NCBI GenBank assembly: GCA_905116865.2
Contig: CAJHNH020002558.1
Location: 148,501 to 212,500, forward strand
Origin: Candidula unifasciata
Taxonomy: Eukaryota > Mollusca > Gastropoda > Stylommatophora > Geomitridae
Length of the DNA: 64,000 nucleotides
Reading direction: 5' to 3'
The stretch's first letter is position 1. Each line of letters opens with the position of its first letter. The position numbers and the translations under genes are program-made. Positions 1 through 12,190 of the stretch are shown here, piece after piece. The notes under the pieces were generated by a model. It had not been told where the DNA came from. It worked only from the letters and a program-made list of their open reading frames with translations, and ran no database searches.

Positions 1-439
1 GCGTAATCAATTGTTTTACTCTTCTGGAGCTACTGAGGAGGAAATCGGAGTTCTTCTTAATCTGTCTGGGGTGCTGTGATCGCAGTCCAAGATAATCATC
101 AAGTATTGGGTTTCAGACTATGTCGCTCAGTTTACTAATGCTTGTGACTCCTAGAGTCGATCGCAGAGCTATGGAGTTTGTATCTTCTATAACGCTGTAG
201 GATGGCCACCAGGCGCTCCGAAGAGAAAATCAGAAAAAATACGGGATTTAATGCTTTTGCCACGAAGCCGTTCCTTTCGCCGTAACTCCTACGGAAACTT
301 TATGGCAGAGTTCTCTCCCCCATCACCACGTGCAGAACTGATTGCAGGTTTGCACGGTCCACGCATGAAGATCAGATCTACATAGAAGCATCTTATAATG
401 TAGACAGGTCGTGATCCAGCATACCTTAGAAAGTTTGGA
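1..439. other. No recognisable feature
   Basis: I see no exon-like segment, tandem repeat or element end that I can name in this left edge of the window. Confidence 0.4.
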
Positions 440-560
440 CCCGTGCAACATCTAGCTTGTCAAGGATTAATTCACCACAAAGTGGTGCAGAACAAGCCAA
501 TCTGTATATCTGTTCGTTTTCTAATACACCGGCATAACCCGAGAGGATAAGAGGGAAAGT
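440..560 (-). mobile_element. Family R RNase H LINE, short fragment
   Basis: Read on the - strand this matches the part of family R that codes the RNase H C-terminus and the ILHDK-like segment after it; the same order is seen in the clearer copy near 32760-32880. It is a heavily decayed fragment with no usable reading frame. Confidence 0.5.
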
Positions 561-1019
561 GAATGTTCCTGATGCCTGTGACTTTTGCTGTCGTGTATTT
601 AATACACCATATTATTGTGTCCTGTTCTGTGATTTCATTATTACATCTTATTACTTTTCATTTTAATGTAGTGTATGTAATATGCAAAAATTTGATGTAT
701 GATTGATATGTTTCCAATGTAGCATTGGAGTGCTACGGGTAAAATAATTTAGTATTTAAGCCTTAACATCTTCTCTGCCTACGTGTCATCAGTTTAGTAT
801 TTGAGCATTATTATCTTCCCTACCTACCATGTCATCAGGCACTTTTATGGCGAGTGGTTTTTTATAAACAAATCCCATATGCTGTTTCTGGGGATCCCCT
901 ATGATGGTGGTGGTGGAGAAAATAAATACACTGTCCCCCTTTCAGAAAATAGTTGCGTATCCTTTACAGGACGTTGCAGAACCAATCCCTACATTTGTGG
1001 CTGGTGTGGTTTTTATAGG
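561..1019. other. No recognisable feature, AT-rich
   Basis: AT-rich DNA with short open frames only. None carries recognisable motifs or a clear splice border. Confidence 0.4.
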
Positions 1020-1165
1020 CAAAGTTTACCTTCAAGTTTGCCATTGCTTTCCGAAAGGTCAGCTCTCCGTACCACTGTCGAAACTAACGTAAGACAAACC
1101 GTCCAAAGCTGGGATCTAGCCCGACACCTGGCATTACGAAGCATGTCGTAAAAGCAACCAGTTAG
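1020..1165 (-). mobile_element. tRNA-derived SINE (SINE-C), decayed copy
   Basis: On the - strand it has the same order as the clearest SINE-C copy at 46118: a tRNA-like head with a B-box-like GGGATCTAGCCC on the + strand, then a body containing the complement of TTTCGACAGTGGTAC and a segment ending near TTTGCC. About 145 bp, diverged. Confidence 0.55.
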
Positions 1166-1689
1166 ATGTTAGTTAGGCGCAGATAACGCAAGCGAGCTGC
1201 ATCATTGATATCCGGACTTTTGTTAAAACAAAAATGTCAACCGCTCAATAAAGGGCCAAAGCAGAATTAGTTACAGATAGACAAGTACACTGCCGTTACA
1301 CGGGACCAATATATCCTAGCAGCTATGTGAAGATATTACCATCCTGAGACTACAAAACCTCAACCTGGATGGCACACCGACAAGGCGAATCATAGATACC
1401 CTATTCACCCTCCAAATAAATTATACTTGTATCACCTGTAATCACCAGGATGGTGTGACCCAGAGGTTCTCAAACTAAAACATCTAGAACTGGCCTTAAC
1501 TCAACACCCCCGCCTCTTACCCACAGCCTCAGCCTAGGTCCCACGGGAGACTCTTTTTGAAGACAACTGTACGACGCTAACAACCCTCTGGTCTAGACCA
1601 GACTGAGAAAGTATGTAGATGGGCCGGGAAATTTGAATAGGACCATGGGCTGTTGTCCGAATGGAGGTACTTGTGTCATCGGAAGTTTA
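1166..1689. other. No recognisable feature
   Basis: Unique-looking DNA. A short hAT-end-like motif (CAGAGGTTCTCAAACT, near 1461) has no partner and was not called. Confidence 0.35.
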
Positions 1690-2120
1690 ACACACGCTGT
1701 GCGGTCCTAGTGGGGCTGAGGGTCCCTCACACTCAATGAACTATGTACTGCGACCGTCACAATATAGGTCCCAAATGTTTCGGTTTTTGAAATCCCGACT
1801 AAGGTTTTCGCCAAGGGCCTTAATATAACGTAACGGTTGAACGGATTTTCTCGTCTGAATGGTGTCAGTTTGTGTCTGACTGACTGACGGCCAACCCTAC
1901 CAGGAAACCACACTGTGCGATAAACACAATGTGCCACCAATCGGATGAAAATAACCTGGAACAGGTCCCAAAAAACCCCACTGAACCCATAGGTTGGGTT
2001 ATTTTAGGGCCCTGGTATTAGCCAGGGTGGGGCTTTAAAACAAAAGCGTCTGACATTAGGACGCAGATATACTACACTTTGTGTCACTATGTGTTGATCG
2101 TTCTTTGTGCGGTCCCTCTG
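1690..2120. repeat. Rearranged, diverged SINE-G-like sequence
   Basis: Segments of the SINE-G element (best copies 33757, 45318, 50534) appear in both orientations. Around 1900-2045 the motifs for the GCCCCACCCTGGC block and the TTTATCGC block are antisense, while 2068-2120 has the CTTTGTGTCA block in sense. This looks like two old copies in inverted arrangement. Confidence 0.4.
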
Positions 2121-2572
2121 GAGTTGAACGTCACTCATTCATTGACTCTGTGATTTGTGCATTTCAGTTGGAAAGATGTATTTTCATGCTTTAGTTCATT
2201 TTGACGTAAATCTTGCTGTATGCACCTAAAGGGACACAGTGACACATGGCAGGTAATAAATTCGAAAATATATTGCTTGCGTCGTGTTGCTGAGAGATTA
2301 CCCGAAAGATAGAAACAACAAGTTAAATGAAGGATCCAGTGTAACAACTGAAGTAGTTTATTATTTTTTTTTTTTTTTTGTTCATTATTTTCTATTCACG
2401 TTTAAAATATATGTTAAAAAATTATCCACATAATTTCGGTATTCAGGTAGGTCAAGTTAGAAAGCTGGCTCTGTGAGATATTTTGTAATGTGAAGCTGAC
2501 CGACGTGGTGTTTTTCCCATCACACACTGAATGCCTATTGAAAAACAGTCTAGTGCTAACTTTTGTGGAACC
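2121..2572. other. No recognisable feature
   Basis: AT-rich spacer with a short poly-T run near 2365. No exon or element recognised. Confidence 0.35.
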
Positions 2573-2582
2573 TGCCACATAT

Positions 2583-2865
2583 CTTCTTCTTCACGTTCAC
2601 CGGCTGTAAAATCTGGCCGAAAGTTCTGGTTGTTCGTCCACTTCTGGACTGCAGTCCTGTTCCAGAACTTGAGTGTTGAGTGTGCATCTGTTTGACAGAT
2701 CTGACTAATTAGTATGCAGACTGTTGGTTCCTTGCCTCTCAGGCAGATGCACTCCGACTTTTAAGGAAGCTCCCAATTCGTCGACTCTTACGACATGCTT
2801 TTGGATAGGCAGTTGGTCTATTCTTGTTTTCCCTATAACAGGGCCCCGGAACCCACACGGGGACA
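2583..2865 (-). mobile_element. SINE-A element with GAA tail and 10-bp TSD
   Basis: A copy of a roughly 280-bp dispersed element seen at least eight times in the window. On the - strand it starts near CCCCGTGTGGGTTCC and ends in a GAA-rich tail, seen here as CTTCTTCTT on the + strand. It is flanked by a perfect 10-bp duplication TGCCACATAT at 2573-2582 and 2866-2875. No protein is coded; polymerase III boxes are not obvious, so 'SINE-like' rests on size, tail and TSD. Confidence 0.75.
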
Positions 2866-2875
2866 TGCCACATAT

Positions 2876-3964
2876 TTTGCAGCAAATCTTTTTGACAGAA
2901 TCACCGATTATCTTATAGTACGTCCCCATTTAGGACGCAATTTGTCGTTATTTTGTGGTGTAGCAACTAGGGTTGATGTCCCGCAGGTGGAGGTGCGGCC
3001 CTTGCAGTTAAAGCAGGCAAGAATAAAGAAAACGACGACGTGAGGTTTTGGTCTATTTGTAAGAAATAAAGTGTCCGAAAAGGTCACTTCGTAACCGTCT
3101 AGTGAATATAGTATGTGTTGTACAGTTAAACAATGATTTCTGGGATTCTCATTCATAAAATAACTCTTTGATCAATGGGCCTTAGTCCTGCAGAATGCAA
3201 TCCTAGAGGGTAACCCCCCGCCAGCCCTCCAGCCCACCTTCCCCAAGTCTTAATGATTTTGAACATGAATGAATAGTTACCGAACTGTACCAGTAAATAT
3301 TTTGTGTCCAAACTCATTGCTCAATTGTATGTATATTCCACGGTGCGCATGTGAGGTGTGCGCAGTCCATTGTGTCTGAAATATTGTTGTTCTATAGTTA
3401 GAACTGGGTGATCTTTCGTATTACTCTGGCAAAATTACACTTACAATGGCCAGAAATTGTAACTTTTTCTTTTAAAAAACAAAAACCATTAACACATCAT
3501 GTAGAATCCCAACCATCGAGTAATTTTTTTTTTTTCTTGTCTTCTACATCTGGCATGACTGCGTTGAATTTCTTAAACATGTGGCCAGTTATTGAGCCAC
3601 TTCTATACAGCACTTGCCAAAGTGAAACCTAATTATTGAAACTGCAGTATGTTAAAACTGTGTATACCATATTTACCTGAGACACCTTCACTAGTGTTAA
3701 ATGATTTCTGTCTGCATCTCAAGGACCGTGGATCGGAAACTACCATACTTGATAATGATTCAATGTGCTGGAGCGCCCGATCAGTTTGACCGATTGAGCA
3801 GTTTGTCACTTTCGAGCTGCTATTTATAAGTTTGATGGTAGACCAACAAAGCAGATCCCAGATACGTTGTTCAGCCTCTAAAGAATTCATAATCAAGGCA
3901 CCCGTAAGGGTTACACTAAACGGGTCTCCCCTGCAGTCCTGAGCGGGTAAGGATTTTATTGTTA
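2876..3964. other. No recognisable feature
   Basis: Short open frames on both strands lack motifs or homologous copies elsewhere in the window. Nothing else seen. Confidence 0.35.
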
Positions 3965-4105
3965 AGTTTGCCATTGCCTACTGAACGGTCAGCTGTCGGT
4001 ACCACTGTCGAAACCAACGCAAGACAAATCGTCTACAGCTGGGATCGAGCCCATCACTCTGGCATTACGAAGTGCGTTCGCAACGCCTCAGCCAGATACG
4101 CTGAC
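3965..4105 (-). mobile_element. tRNA-derived SINE (SINE-C)
   Basis: Antisense copy of the family at 46118. The + strand shows the body block TACCACTGTCGAAACCAACG, then a B-box complement (GGGATCGAGCCC) and the head complement ending around CGCCTCAGCC. It is closely parallel to the copy at 1020-1165. Confidence 0.6.
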
Positions 4106-4499
4106 AACACTAGGAACACTGCAAAACAGTTGTCTTAACAGTAAAGCTCAGTGTTTGTTTGGTAGACATCAATGTACACAGGAGTATCGGATGGCGGAGG
4201 GGTTACAAACCTGGGATTTTCAAGCAGGCGACACACGTTTTGAATCATCTGTAATTGGTCTTAGTTTTGTTTTCATGTCTGGAGCGGAAAAAAAAAAACA
4301 TCATAACCTCCAGCCTAAATCCAAATTCCTCAGCCTCAAGAAAGTCCCTACCCTTGGCTGCCACTAAAAGTGGTACTACAAGTACAAGTGCATTTTCCAC
4401 GTGTTTGAGGCGTGTAGTGCTAGACTTATAATTTATAAACCAATCAGCCGTCGATGGGAGATGTGGTTAGTATCATTCCGGCCACTTTTTCTTCCCATT

Positions 4500-4735
4500 A
4501 TTTTACCTGGCATCCATTTAGGGCTTCTAGTAACTTCCCCTTGTTTCTAGGTAGAAAGATTTGACTCTCGTATGTGTTTTTGCGCACATTTAAAAATTCC
4601 TTGGAAGCTGGAAATTGAAAAAAAAAAAAATAGTAGCCTAACCGCTCTGCCGGGGCAAAATTTACAGTTAACAATCTACCGAAAACATTTGAGAATCCCC
4701 GCCGGTGCTAGGGAGCTCGTGAATGAATTAGAAGT
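4500..4735 (+). mobile_element. SINE-D 3' portion
   Basis: Matches the body of the SINE at 34836-35100: GGGCTTCTAGTAACTTCCCC, a TGTTTTTGCGCACAT block, a TGGAAATTGAAA block and a GGTGCTAGGGAGC block occur in the same order. The tRNA-like head is missing, as expected for a 5'-truncated retroposed copy. Confidence 0.55.
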
Positions 4736-5069
4736 AGAACGGAGCACTTATGGGCTACTACCTGTGTGCCAAGATGATGACCCGTTGTTCAAATCTAAAC
4801 CTGTTCAAACCTAATATTATTAATTTGTGAATGGACATTCCTAACTGTATAAATCTATTTTTCACGTGTAACAGATATGTGAGCTTTTCGTTGATTTATG
4901 TCTCTGTGTGCTAAATTGTAACATATATTTGTGTTTTATAAAGAGATGATGTTAGAAACCCTATCATATTCATAAAATTTGGCCATATTTTTAAATGCTT
5001 TAAACTGCATTCTTGCCCGATGTTTTCTTGTTTAATAAAATGTTTACTAAATGAGTTCTGCATGGTTAT

Positions 5070-5362
5070 CTTCTTCTTCTTCTTCTTCTTGGCGTTCACC
5101 AGCTGTACACTCTGGCGGAAAGTTCTGGTTGCTCGTCCACTACTGAACTGCAGTCTCCTCCAGAACCTGAGTGTTGCGTGTGCATCAGTTTTACAGATCT
5201 CATTCTCTTGAATACAGACTGTTGGTTCCTTGCCTCTCCGGCAGATGCACTCCGACTTCAAAGGAAGCTCCCGAATTAGTCGACTCTTACGACATGCTTT
5301 TGGGGAGGCAGTGGGTCTATTCTTGTTTTCCCCACAATGGGGCCTCGGAACCCACACAGGGG
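5070..5362 (-). mobile_element. SINE-A element with GAA tail and TSD
   Basis: A full-length copy, antisense to the + strand, with a (CTT)n tail complement at the left and the ACCCACACAGGGG end at the right. It is flanked by TGCATGGTTAT (5059-5069) and TGCATGATTAT (5363-5373), an 11-bp target duplication with one mismatch. Confidence 0.75.
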
Positions 5363-5373
5363 TGCATGATTAT

Positions 5374-6020
5374 GATTGACAGTGTTAGCTGTCCCCGGTC
5401 CCCCTGGCCAACGCCCGTTATAAAGTATGTTTTATATATTAAACAGAAAGTCACCATTATAGTAAACATGTTTAGACAATGCAATTAACGCAAGGTGAGC
5501 TGCGTTGTACCTAAAGAGCTAGAAGACACACTACTCATCGAGGGACAAGTTAATGGCAAGTGTGCAAGAGGTAAACAATGATACAAGTGGGTTGTTGGGG
5601 GGGGGCGACTAGGGAGATGGACGAACAATAGTCTGAGAGACTGTACTTTTTCTACTCCGTCACTTTCTCTTTTGCTGCTTTGGCTGCGGATGGAGAGTAT
5701 GCTAACAAGATACAAGTGTGTTAACGATCCTCTTAAGCTAACCATCCCTGTGGAGATGGCACCTGACTGATTTTTTCTTCTCTTCCTTTTTTATATGTCA
5801 AAAAGTATGTATTCTCCTTCTCCATATTATCTGTCATCTCCCCCTGAAGCATAGGCTATCAGCCAACTCACTGCAAGCTTTCTTGTAGACTAGTCACAAT
5901 GTAACAGATATTGTTTGAGGGTGCTGGCAGATGGAGTCACACAAACCCTTTTTACTCATCTCGTGCGATATGCATGATAGATCTTGCAGTTCACTTTCCC
6001 ACATTTCCAACCGAGTTTAT
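5374..6020. other. Mostly unassigned; antisense LINE tail near 5825-5885
   Basis: The piece around 5825-5885 (CCCCCTGAAGCATAGGC) resembles the antisense 3' end of the LINE seen at 28060-28482, where the same block codes the 'DDLCSTGG'-like end. The rest is unassigned. Confidence 0.35.
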
Positions 6021-6024
6021 TAAA

Positions 6025-6065
6025 CACCAAACACACGCACACACACATATATATACACACACACG

Positions 6066-6112
<47 letters not shown>

Positions 6113-6232
6113 GCACGCACGCACACGCACACACAGACACACACATACACACACACACGCACGTACATGCACACACACACAGAGAAACACAAATACACAC
6201 AGACTCATACTCGCGCGCGCATACACACACCT
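6025..6232. repeat. (CA)n/(TA)n microsatellite
   Basis: Compound dinucleotide array: CA runs, then about 30 bases of TA, then imperfect CA/CG-rich runs. Open frames across it are artefacts of the repeat. Confidence 0.95.
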
Positions 6233-6539
6233 CTGCAACACAAAATAGGACACAATGAATGAATGAATGATTACAGAATTGACGTCATTGCACTCGGGAC
6301 GTTTCCACACGTGTTCTCCAGTAAACGAAACCAAAAAAGAGTTGACATGATTATAGTCCGCTTCAGTTTCCGCCTCAATGTTGAATATCTTCCAGACTGG
6401 TAGTCTGGTAGTCTTAGTTTCAGCTTCATAGCAAACGGGTCGCCCCATCTTTGCTCTGCTCCTGTGCCAGCGAAAAACACCCAGAATGTTTCTCGCAGTC
6501 CCTTGTGGAAAGATTGACAGACTGCTGTCTCAGCATATC

Positions 6540-6870
6540 TAGCATACACTCGCATTAAAGCATATGGTAGCCATCCGAAGTGCTAACACAAACAGTCCAA
6601 CATTAGAAATGCAGTTCATCATTGATGATAGCAGAACTTGTCGCCAACAGATCAGCAGTTTCCGACGCGATCAATTGTAATCACACACGGGCACCGCCAA
6701 CATTGACGACCGGCATCGCGCCATTTTCTGAATCTACAATTCACACCACGTTGGTCACAGTCGAAAAAACATTCCAAATGCAATCCGCAGCTCACAGGGT
6801 CACGCCATGCATTCAACTCAGAAGCTGGGCGACGAAACTATATCCAGTCTACAAATGGAGCAAAAATACT
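6540..6870 (+). repeat. Diverged dispersed repeat, partner at 35450-35790
   Basis: Shares ordered blocks with 35450-35790: a GCATTAAAGCATATGGTAGCC-like start against CATTTAATGCTTTAGGCAGCC, and an end block CTCAGAAGCTGGGCGACG against CTCAGTAGCTTGGTGACAG. The class of the repeat is unknown. A 148-codon open frame at 6622-7068 overlaps it and is therefore probably not a gene. Confidence 0.4.
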
Positions 6871-7299
6871 TCGGACACCGTCCGGCAGAAGCAAAAAATT
6901 TGCCTCCGCTCCGACACAGCGCCGCTGTCTAGCGTCCATTTTAACCGGAAGTCCGAATATCTTCCAGAACCTCTACTCACCACCATCGCCACTTCCACCC
7001 CCTCACCTGACACAATCAAATTGATTCATCTAAAAAACAAATTGCTGGTTGCACTCAAAGACGTTTAAAAGAAAGCAATCATACAAGTGTTATAAACCTG
7101 TTTGGAAACAGAAACTTGTAAAGCAAAGAATGCAGTCTGCCAGATGCAAAGCACTTATTGCAACTCTGGACACATATACCACTATTTGCATTCAGAGATG
7201 TGAAACTTACAAACAACGGTCACAGACGTTTAAAAGTAGTTACCGCGTGTTACAGACACGTAAAGGTACATGTAAAAGCACCGGGTACACATGGGGACA

Positions 7300-7980
7300 T
7301 GTAAAGAATTGAGTAAACTTAGGGACATTTAAACTGCTGGGCACACTAAGGTGCATGTAAAGTGCTGGGCACACTTAGGGACATGTAAAGTGCTGGATAC
7401 AATTAGGGACATGTAAAGTACTTGGTACAACAAACGACTTATAAATAACTTAGTACACCTAGGGACATGCAACGCAATGTGTACACACAGGAACATGCAA
7501 ATAAATCACTTAATACAACAAGGTACATGTAAAGAAAGCACTGGATACAGTTAGGAGCATGTATAGAAAGCACTAGGTTGATTAGGAACACGTAAAAAAA
7601 TTAGCACTGGATACTACTGGGGATATGCAAAACACTGGGTACATCAGGGGGCATATAATGTACTGGATTCTCATAGAAAGCATGGAGTGCAATCAGAGAC
7701 AGGGAAAGCACTCGTTACAACTAGGGTCACTCAAAGCACTTGGAACACCTCGGGGCATGTACAGCACGTAGTACAAATAGGGATATGTACAGCTCTAATT
7801 ACAATGAGGTGCATGTGCAACACTGGTTAGAATTAGGGGCATTTAAAACACCAGGTACAACTAGGGAGACGTACGACAATATGAAAAAAACTAGGGAGAT
7901 GCACTGTGTACAAATAGGGACATGTACAACACTGGGTACACTAGGGACATGCAAAGCATTAAAGGCAACCAAGTACGTGA
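7300..7980 (+). repeat. Minisatellite, about 28-bp degenerate unit
   Basis: Repeats of a unit like GGTACAACTAGGGACATGTA followed by AAGCACTG. Units vary in length by a few bases and diverge strongly, suggesting an old array. It abuts the 48-bp array at 7985. Confidence 0.85.
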
Positions 7981-7984
7981 GGGC

Positions 7985-9975
7985 TTGTCATAGCTAGTAT
8001 TTGATGCAGTTATTATAGCAGTCAATGAAGGCTTGAGGTAGCTAGTATGTGATGCAGTCATTATAGCAGTCAATGAGGGCTTGAGGTAGCTAGTATTTAA
8101 TGCAGTCATTATAGCAGTCAATGAGGGCTTGAGGTTGCTAGTATGTGATGCAGTCATTATAGCAGTCAATGAGGGCTTGAGGTAGCTAGTATGTGATGCA
8201 GTCATTATAGCAGTCAATTAGGGCTTGAGGTAGCTAGACTGTGATGCAGTCATTATAGCAGTCAATGAGGGCTTGAGGTAGCTAGACTGTGATGCAGTCA
8301 TTATAGCAGTCAATGACTGCTTGAGGTAGCTAGACTGTGATGCAGTCATAGCAGTCAATGAGGGCTTGAGGTAGCTAGACTGTGATGCAGTCATTATAGC
8401 AGTCAATGCAGGCTTGAGGTAGCTAGTATGTGATGCAGTCATTATAGCAGTCAATGAGGGCTTGAGGTAGCTAGTATGTGATTCAATCATTATAGCAGTC
8501 AATGACTGCTTGAGGTAGCTAGACTGTGATGCAGTCATAGCAGTCAATGAGGGCTTGAGGTAGCTAGACTGTGATGCAGTCATTATAGCAGTCAATGAGG
8601 GCTTGGGTAGCTAGTAAGTGATGCAGTCATTATAGCAGTCAATAAGGGCTTGAGGTAGCTAGACTGTGATGCAGTCATTATAGCAGTCAATGAGGGCTTG
8701 AGGTAGCTAGTATGTGATGCAGTCATTATAGCAGTCAATTAGGGCTTGAGGTAGCTAGACTGTGATGCAATCATTATAGCAGTCATTGAGGGCTTGAGGT
8801 AGCTAGTATGTGATGCAGTCACTGAGGGCTTGAGGTAGCTAGTATGTGATGCAATCATTATAGCAGTCAATGAGGGCTTGAGGTAGATAGTATGTGATGC
8901 AGTCACTGAGGGCTTGAGGTAGCTAGCATGTGATGCAGTCATTATAGCAGTCAATGAGGGCTTGAGTTAGCTAGTATGTGATGCAGTCACTGAGGGTTTG
9001 AGGTAGCTAGTTTATGATACAGTCATTATAGCAGTCACTAAGGGTTTGAGGTAGCTATTAGGTGATTCAGTGAATAGAACAGTTACTGAGGGCTTGAGAT
9101 GGTTAGTATGTGATGCAGTCATTATAGCAGTCACTGAAGGCTTGAGATAGCTAGTAGGTGATGCAGTCAATAGAAGAGTCACTGAGGGCTTGAGGTAGCT
9201 AGTATGTGATGCAATCATTATAGCAGCCAATGACTGCTTGATGTAGCTAGACTGTGATGCAGTCATTATAGCAGTCAATGAGGGCTTGAGGTAGCTAGAC
9301 TGTGATGCAGTCATTATAGCAGTTACTGAGGGCTTGAGGTAGCTAGACTGTGATGCAGTCATTATAGCAGTCACTGAGGGCTTGAGATAGCTAGTATGTG
9401 ATGCAGTCATTATAGCAGTCACTGAAGGCTTGAGATAGCTAGTAGGTAATGCAGTCAATAGAAGAGTCACTGAGGGCTTGAGGTAGTAAGTAGGTGATTC
9501 AGTCATTGTAACAGCCACTGAGGGCTTGAGGTAGCTAGTAAGTGATGCAGTTATTGTAGCAGTCACTGAGGGCTTGAGATAGCTAGTAGGTGATGCAGTC
9601 AATAAAACAGTCACTCTTTGCTTGGGATAGCTAGTGTGTGATGCAGTCATTATAGCAGTCACTGAGGGCTTGAGGTAACTAGTAGGTAATGCAGTCAATA
9701 GAGCAGTCCTTGATGGTTTGAGGCAGCTAGTATGTTGTTCTAGAGCAGTCACTGACCTAGAGGTAGCTAGTAGGTAATTCAGTGACTAGAGCAATTCATG
9801 AGGGCTTGAGTAGGATGGTAGGCGATGCAGTTACTAGAGCAATCCCTGAGGGCTTGGGGTAGCTAGTAGGTAATTCAGTCACTGGATCAGGAACTTAGGG
9901 TTTGAGGTAACTAGTAGGTGATTCAGTCACTAGAGCAGTCACTGAGAGCTTGAGGTAGCTAGTAGGTGATTTAGT
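7985..9975. repeat. Minisatellite, 48-bp unit, about 40 copies
   Basis: Tandem unit containing GGGCTTGAGGTAGCTAG, then GATGCAGTCATTATAGCAG. Most units are 48 bp; shorter ones of 45 bp (loss of TTA) and 33 bp (loss of 15 bp) occur. The - strand reads a 16-residue repeat (TSYLKPSLTAIMTAS-like) over long stretches because 48, 45 and 33 are multiples of three. Frame is broken at several places (TCA to TAA changes near 8217, a single-base loss near 8608), so I treat it as non-coding. Confidence 0.9.
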
Positions 9976-9989
9976 ACCTATCTACCTAA

Positions 9990-10160
9990 TTGTCTGCCCT
10001 CTTGTTGTGTACCTGCAAATATTTCTATACCCCTGCCTGCATGCTTATTCACCAATTTGCCAAGAATATCAATCTTTTACTTATCATCTAGCCTACTTAC
10101 CTTAACCAAGTCTAACTATATTACCCATTCTTCCTGACCTGCCATACCGGTCTACTACCC
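9990..10160 (+). repeat. Degenerate CTACCT-rich repeat, left part
   Basis: Pyrimidine-rich DNA with CTACCT and CCCTGCCTGCATGCTTA motifs. The same motif returns at 12180, on the other side of the LINE, so the LINE inserted into a pre-existing degenerate repeat. Confidence 0.6.
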
Positions 10161-10164
10161 ACAA

Positions 10165-12190
10165 ATCAGAAAGACCAGCTGTTCAGACTGAAGGCTTCCA
10201 GAATAAGAACCACAGTGGCAGTCTTTGTCGTCCACAGGCTATGACAGAGTATGAAAAGGTCTCCTGATGAAGATGATAGCAATACATGGCAGATTGTATA
10301 ACTGGGTGAAATACTTCTGATAGATAGAACAATCCAGACTAAGATGCACAACGCAATCTCTTCTAAAGAAGTCTTGGGAGGGCTTGCCACAAGGCCAAAT
10401 TGAGCTGAATGACCTGCCAGAACAAATCAAGGCCGAGCCTTGTACCTGATAGAAGAATATGGCATGAAAATTAAGTGCCAAAGATGGCATGAACTCAAAG
10501 ATGGAAAAGATTAACTGTGCAAAGACGGTCTACACAATCTTTACCAAAAGCCACCAAGTAGCAAGGAAGAATATTAACCTGAGGTTAGACAAACACCAAG
10601 TGATGAAAGAAGAGCATCCCACATACCTTGGAGTCACACTTGACCCGCAGCTCAGCCTCAAGAACCATATTGAAAACATCAGGAATAAGGCATTGAGGCG
10701 GTTACAGTTATTAAAGAGACTTGCAGGTACATCATGGGGATCAGACAAGGAAACTCTGAGGGGCTTATACCTAGGATATGTTCGCTCTGTGATAGAGTAC
10801 AACAACTCACTGCTTACAACTTGTTCCAAAACTAACCTAGAGACTCTTGACAGAGTACAAAATAATGCCCTCCGATTAATCTGCGGAGCTATGCAGTCTA
10901 CACCAACTGCTGCATGTGAAATCCATACAAATGTGGAACCCCTCGGGTTGCGGAGAGAAAAAGCCACTTTAGAAATTTATGAAAGATGCGTTAGGAAAAA
11001 TCGTAACCATCCTAATAGACATCTTGTAGAAAACTGGGAATCCAAACAAAGAATAAAGCACAAATCGGTTTTACACTGTGTAAATGAAATTCAGGACAGA
11101 TACCACCTCCCAGAAAGACGTCAAGGAATTCAGAATGTTGCAAAAAACCTACCACCACATGCTCGCTTTAAAGCTCCAGAAGTCCAAACTAAATTGGTAG
11201 GCGAGGAAACCAAACAGTCCGACCCAATCGCTCTTATGAACTCATCACTAAAGACCGTTGATTCTTACCCCCAAGAATGGATACATGTCTATACTGATGG
11301 ATCAGCATTTAAAGCTACCATTAAAGCAGGTTACGGAATCTACATAGGTTATCCCGATGGATCTGTTGAAGAGATTTTTGATGCATGCGGGGAATTCTGT
11401 TCAAACTATGAAGCTGAAATAATTGCACTGGAAACAGCAGTATACCACCTAAAGACTGTAATGGATGTTTTACCCCTCAAAGGTCCAAAATATTGTCATC
11501 TTCACAGATTCAATGTCTGCCCTTCAAGCTCTGGAGGGCAATGAACGCTGCAGAACTGACATAGCCAAGATAATCCTGGATGCCGATCATCTTATTACCT
11601 CATACAACATCAGAATAGTGATGCAGTGGATTCCAGGTCACTCCGGCACACCAGGTAATGACAGAGCTGACAGATTGGCAAAGAAAGGAGCAACACAAGA
11701 ACAACCACCTACAGCGACAACCCTCCAGACAGCAAAAACACTGATAAGAGCTATAAACAAAGAGACTTGGTTGAACAGATGGGCCATGGGAGACACTGGA
11801 AGAGAGGTTTATAGACATATGTCTGGCCCTGATCCTAATGACAGCATTAACCATCTAACAAGAAGGGACCAGGCCACCATCTTCAGACTTAGAACGCAAC
11901 ATACTCCACTCAATGGACACCTAAACAGAATACAGCCACAACACTCCCCAGAGTGCCAGCTATGTAACTACCCCTACGAAACTGTTGAACACCATCTCTT
12001 TGAGTGCCCAAAACTCAGTGAGACAAGAAGAACGCTACTCCCTCCGAGACCAGACAAGTGGAACACCTTGTACGGAGGAAAAGAACAGCTTGTGAAAACA
12101 TGCAAATTCCACTACATGGCATTGGGCCAAAGGGCGAAAGCTCATGCGCCGCTGGATCGATAACAACAACAACAACAACTAATTCTACCT
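10165..12190 (+). mobile_element. I-like non-LTR retrotransposon, 5'-truncated, with RNase H
   Basis: The + strand codes the end of a reverse transcriptase and an RNase H domain. A weak RT segment near 10370-10440 has GLPQG followed directly by a NDLPEQIKAE-like stretch, and the catalytic YADD block between them is missing. The thumb region then runs from 10489 (YLGVTLDPQLSLKNHI, LDRVQNNALRLICGA). RNase H has all core motifs: YTDGSA, NYEAEII, FTDSMSAL and NDRADRLAKK, but a single-base shift near 11465-11540 separates the first two from the rest. The C-terminus has a CQLCNYPYETVEHHLFEC zinc-knuckle-like motif. The stop is at 12161-12163, followed by a short (AAC)n tail, typical of I-group elements. 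Inactive: 5'-truncated, internally deleted, frameshifted. Confidence 0.85.

Noticed and set aside
1455..1480. hAT end motif CAGAGGTTCTCAAACT
   Set aside because: No matching inverted end or 8-bp duplication found nearby.
5911..6448. Overlapping open frames rich in His/Thr or Val/Cys/Tyr
   Set aside because: They are translations of the CA/TA microsatellite.
6622..7068. 148-codon open frame on the + strand
   Set aside because: Overlaps a dispersed repeat whose second copy (35450) does not keep the frame; no motif recognised.
9012..9752. 246-codon open frame on the - strand with 16-residue repeats
   Set aside because: It lies entirely within the 48-bp tandem array, and neighbouring units carry stops and a single-base loss. 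No start context, splice border or unique sequence supports a gene.
7300..9975. CRISPR-like array
   Set aside because: The units are direct tandem copies without unique spacers, in a eukaryotic genome.
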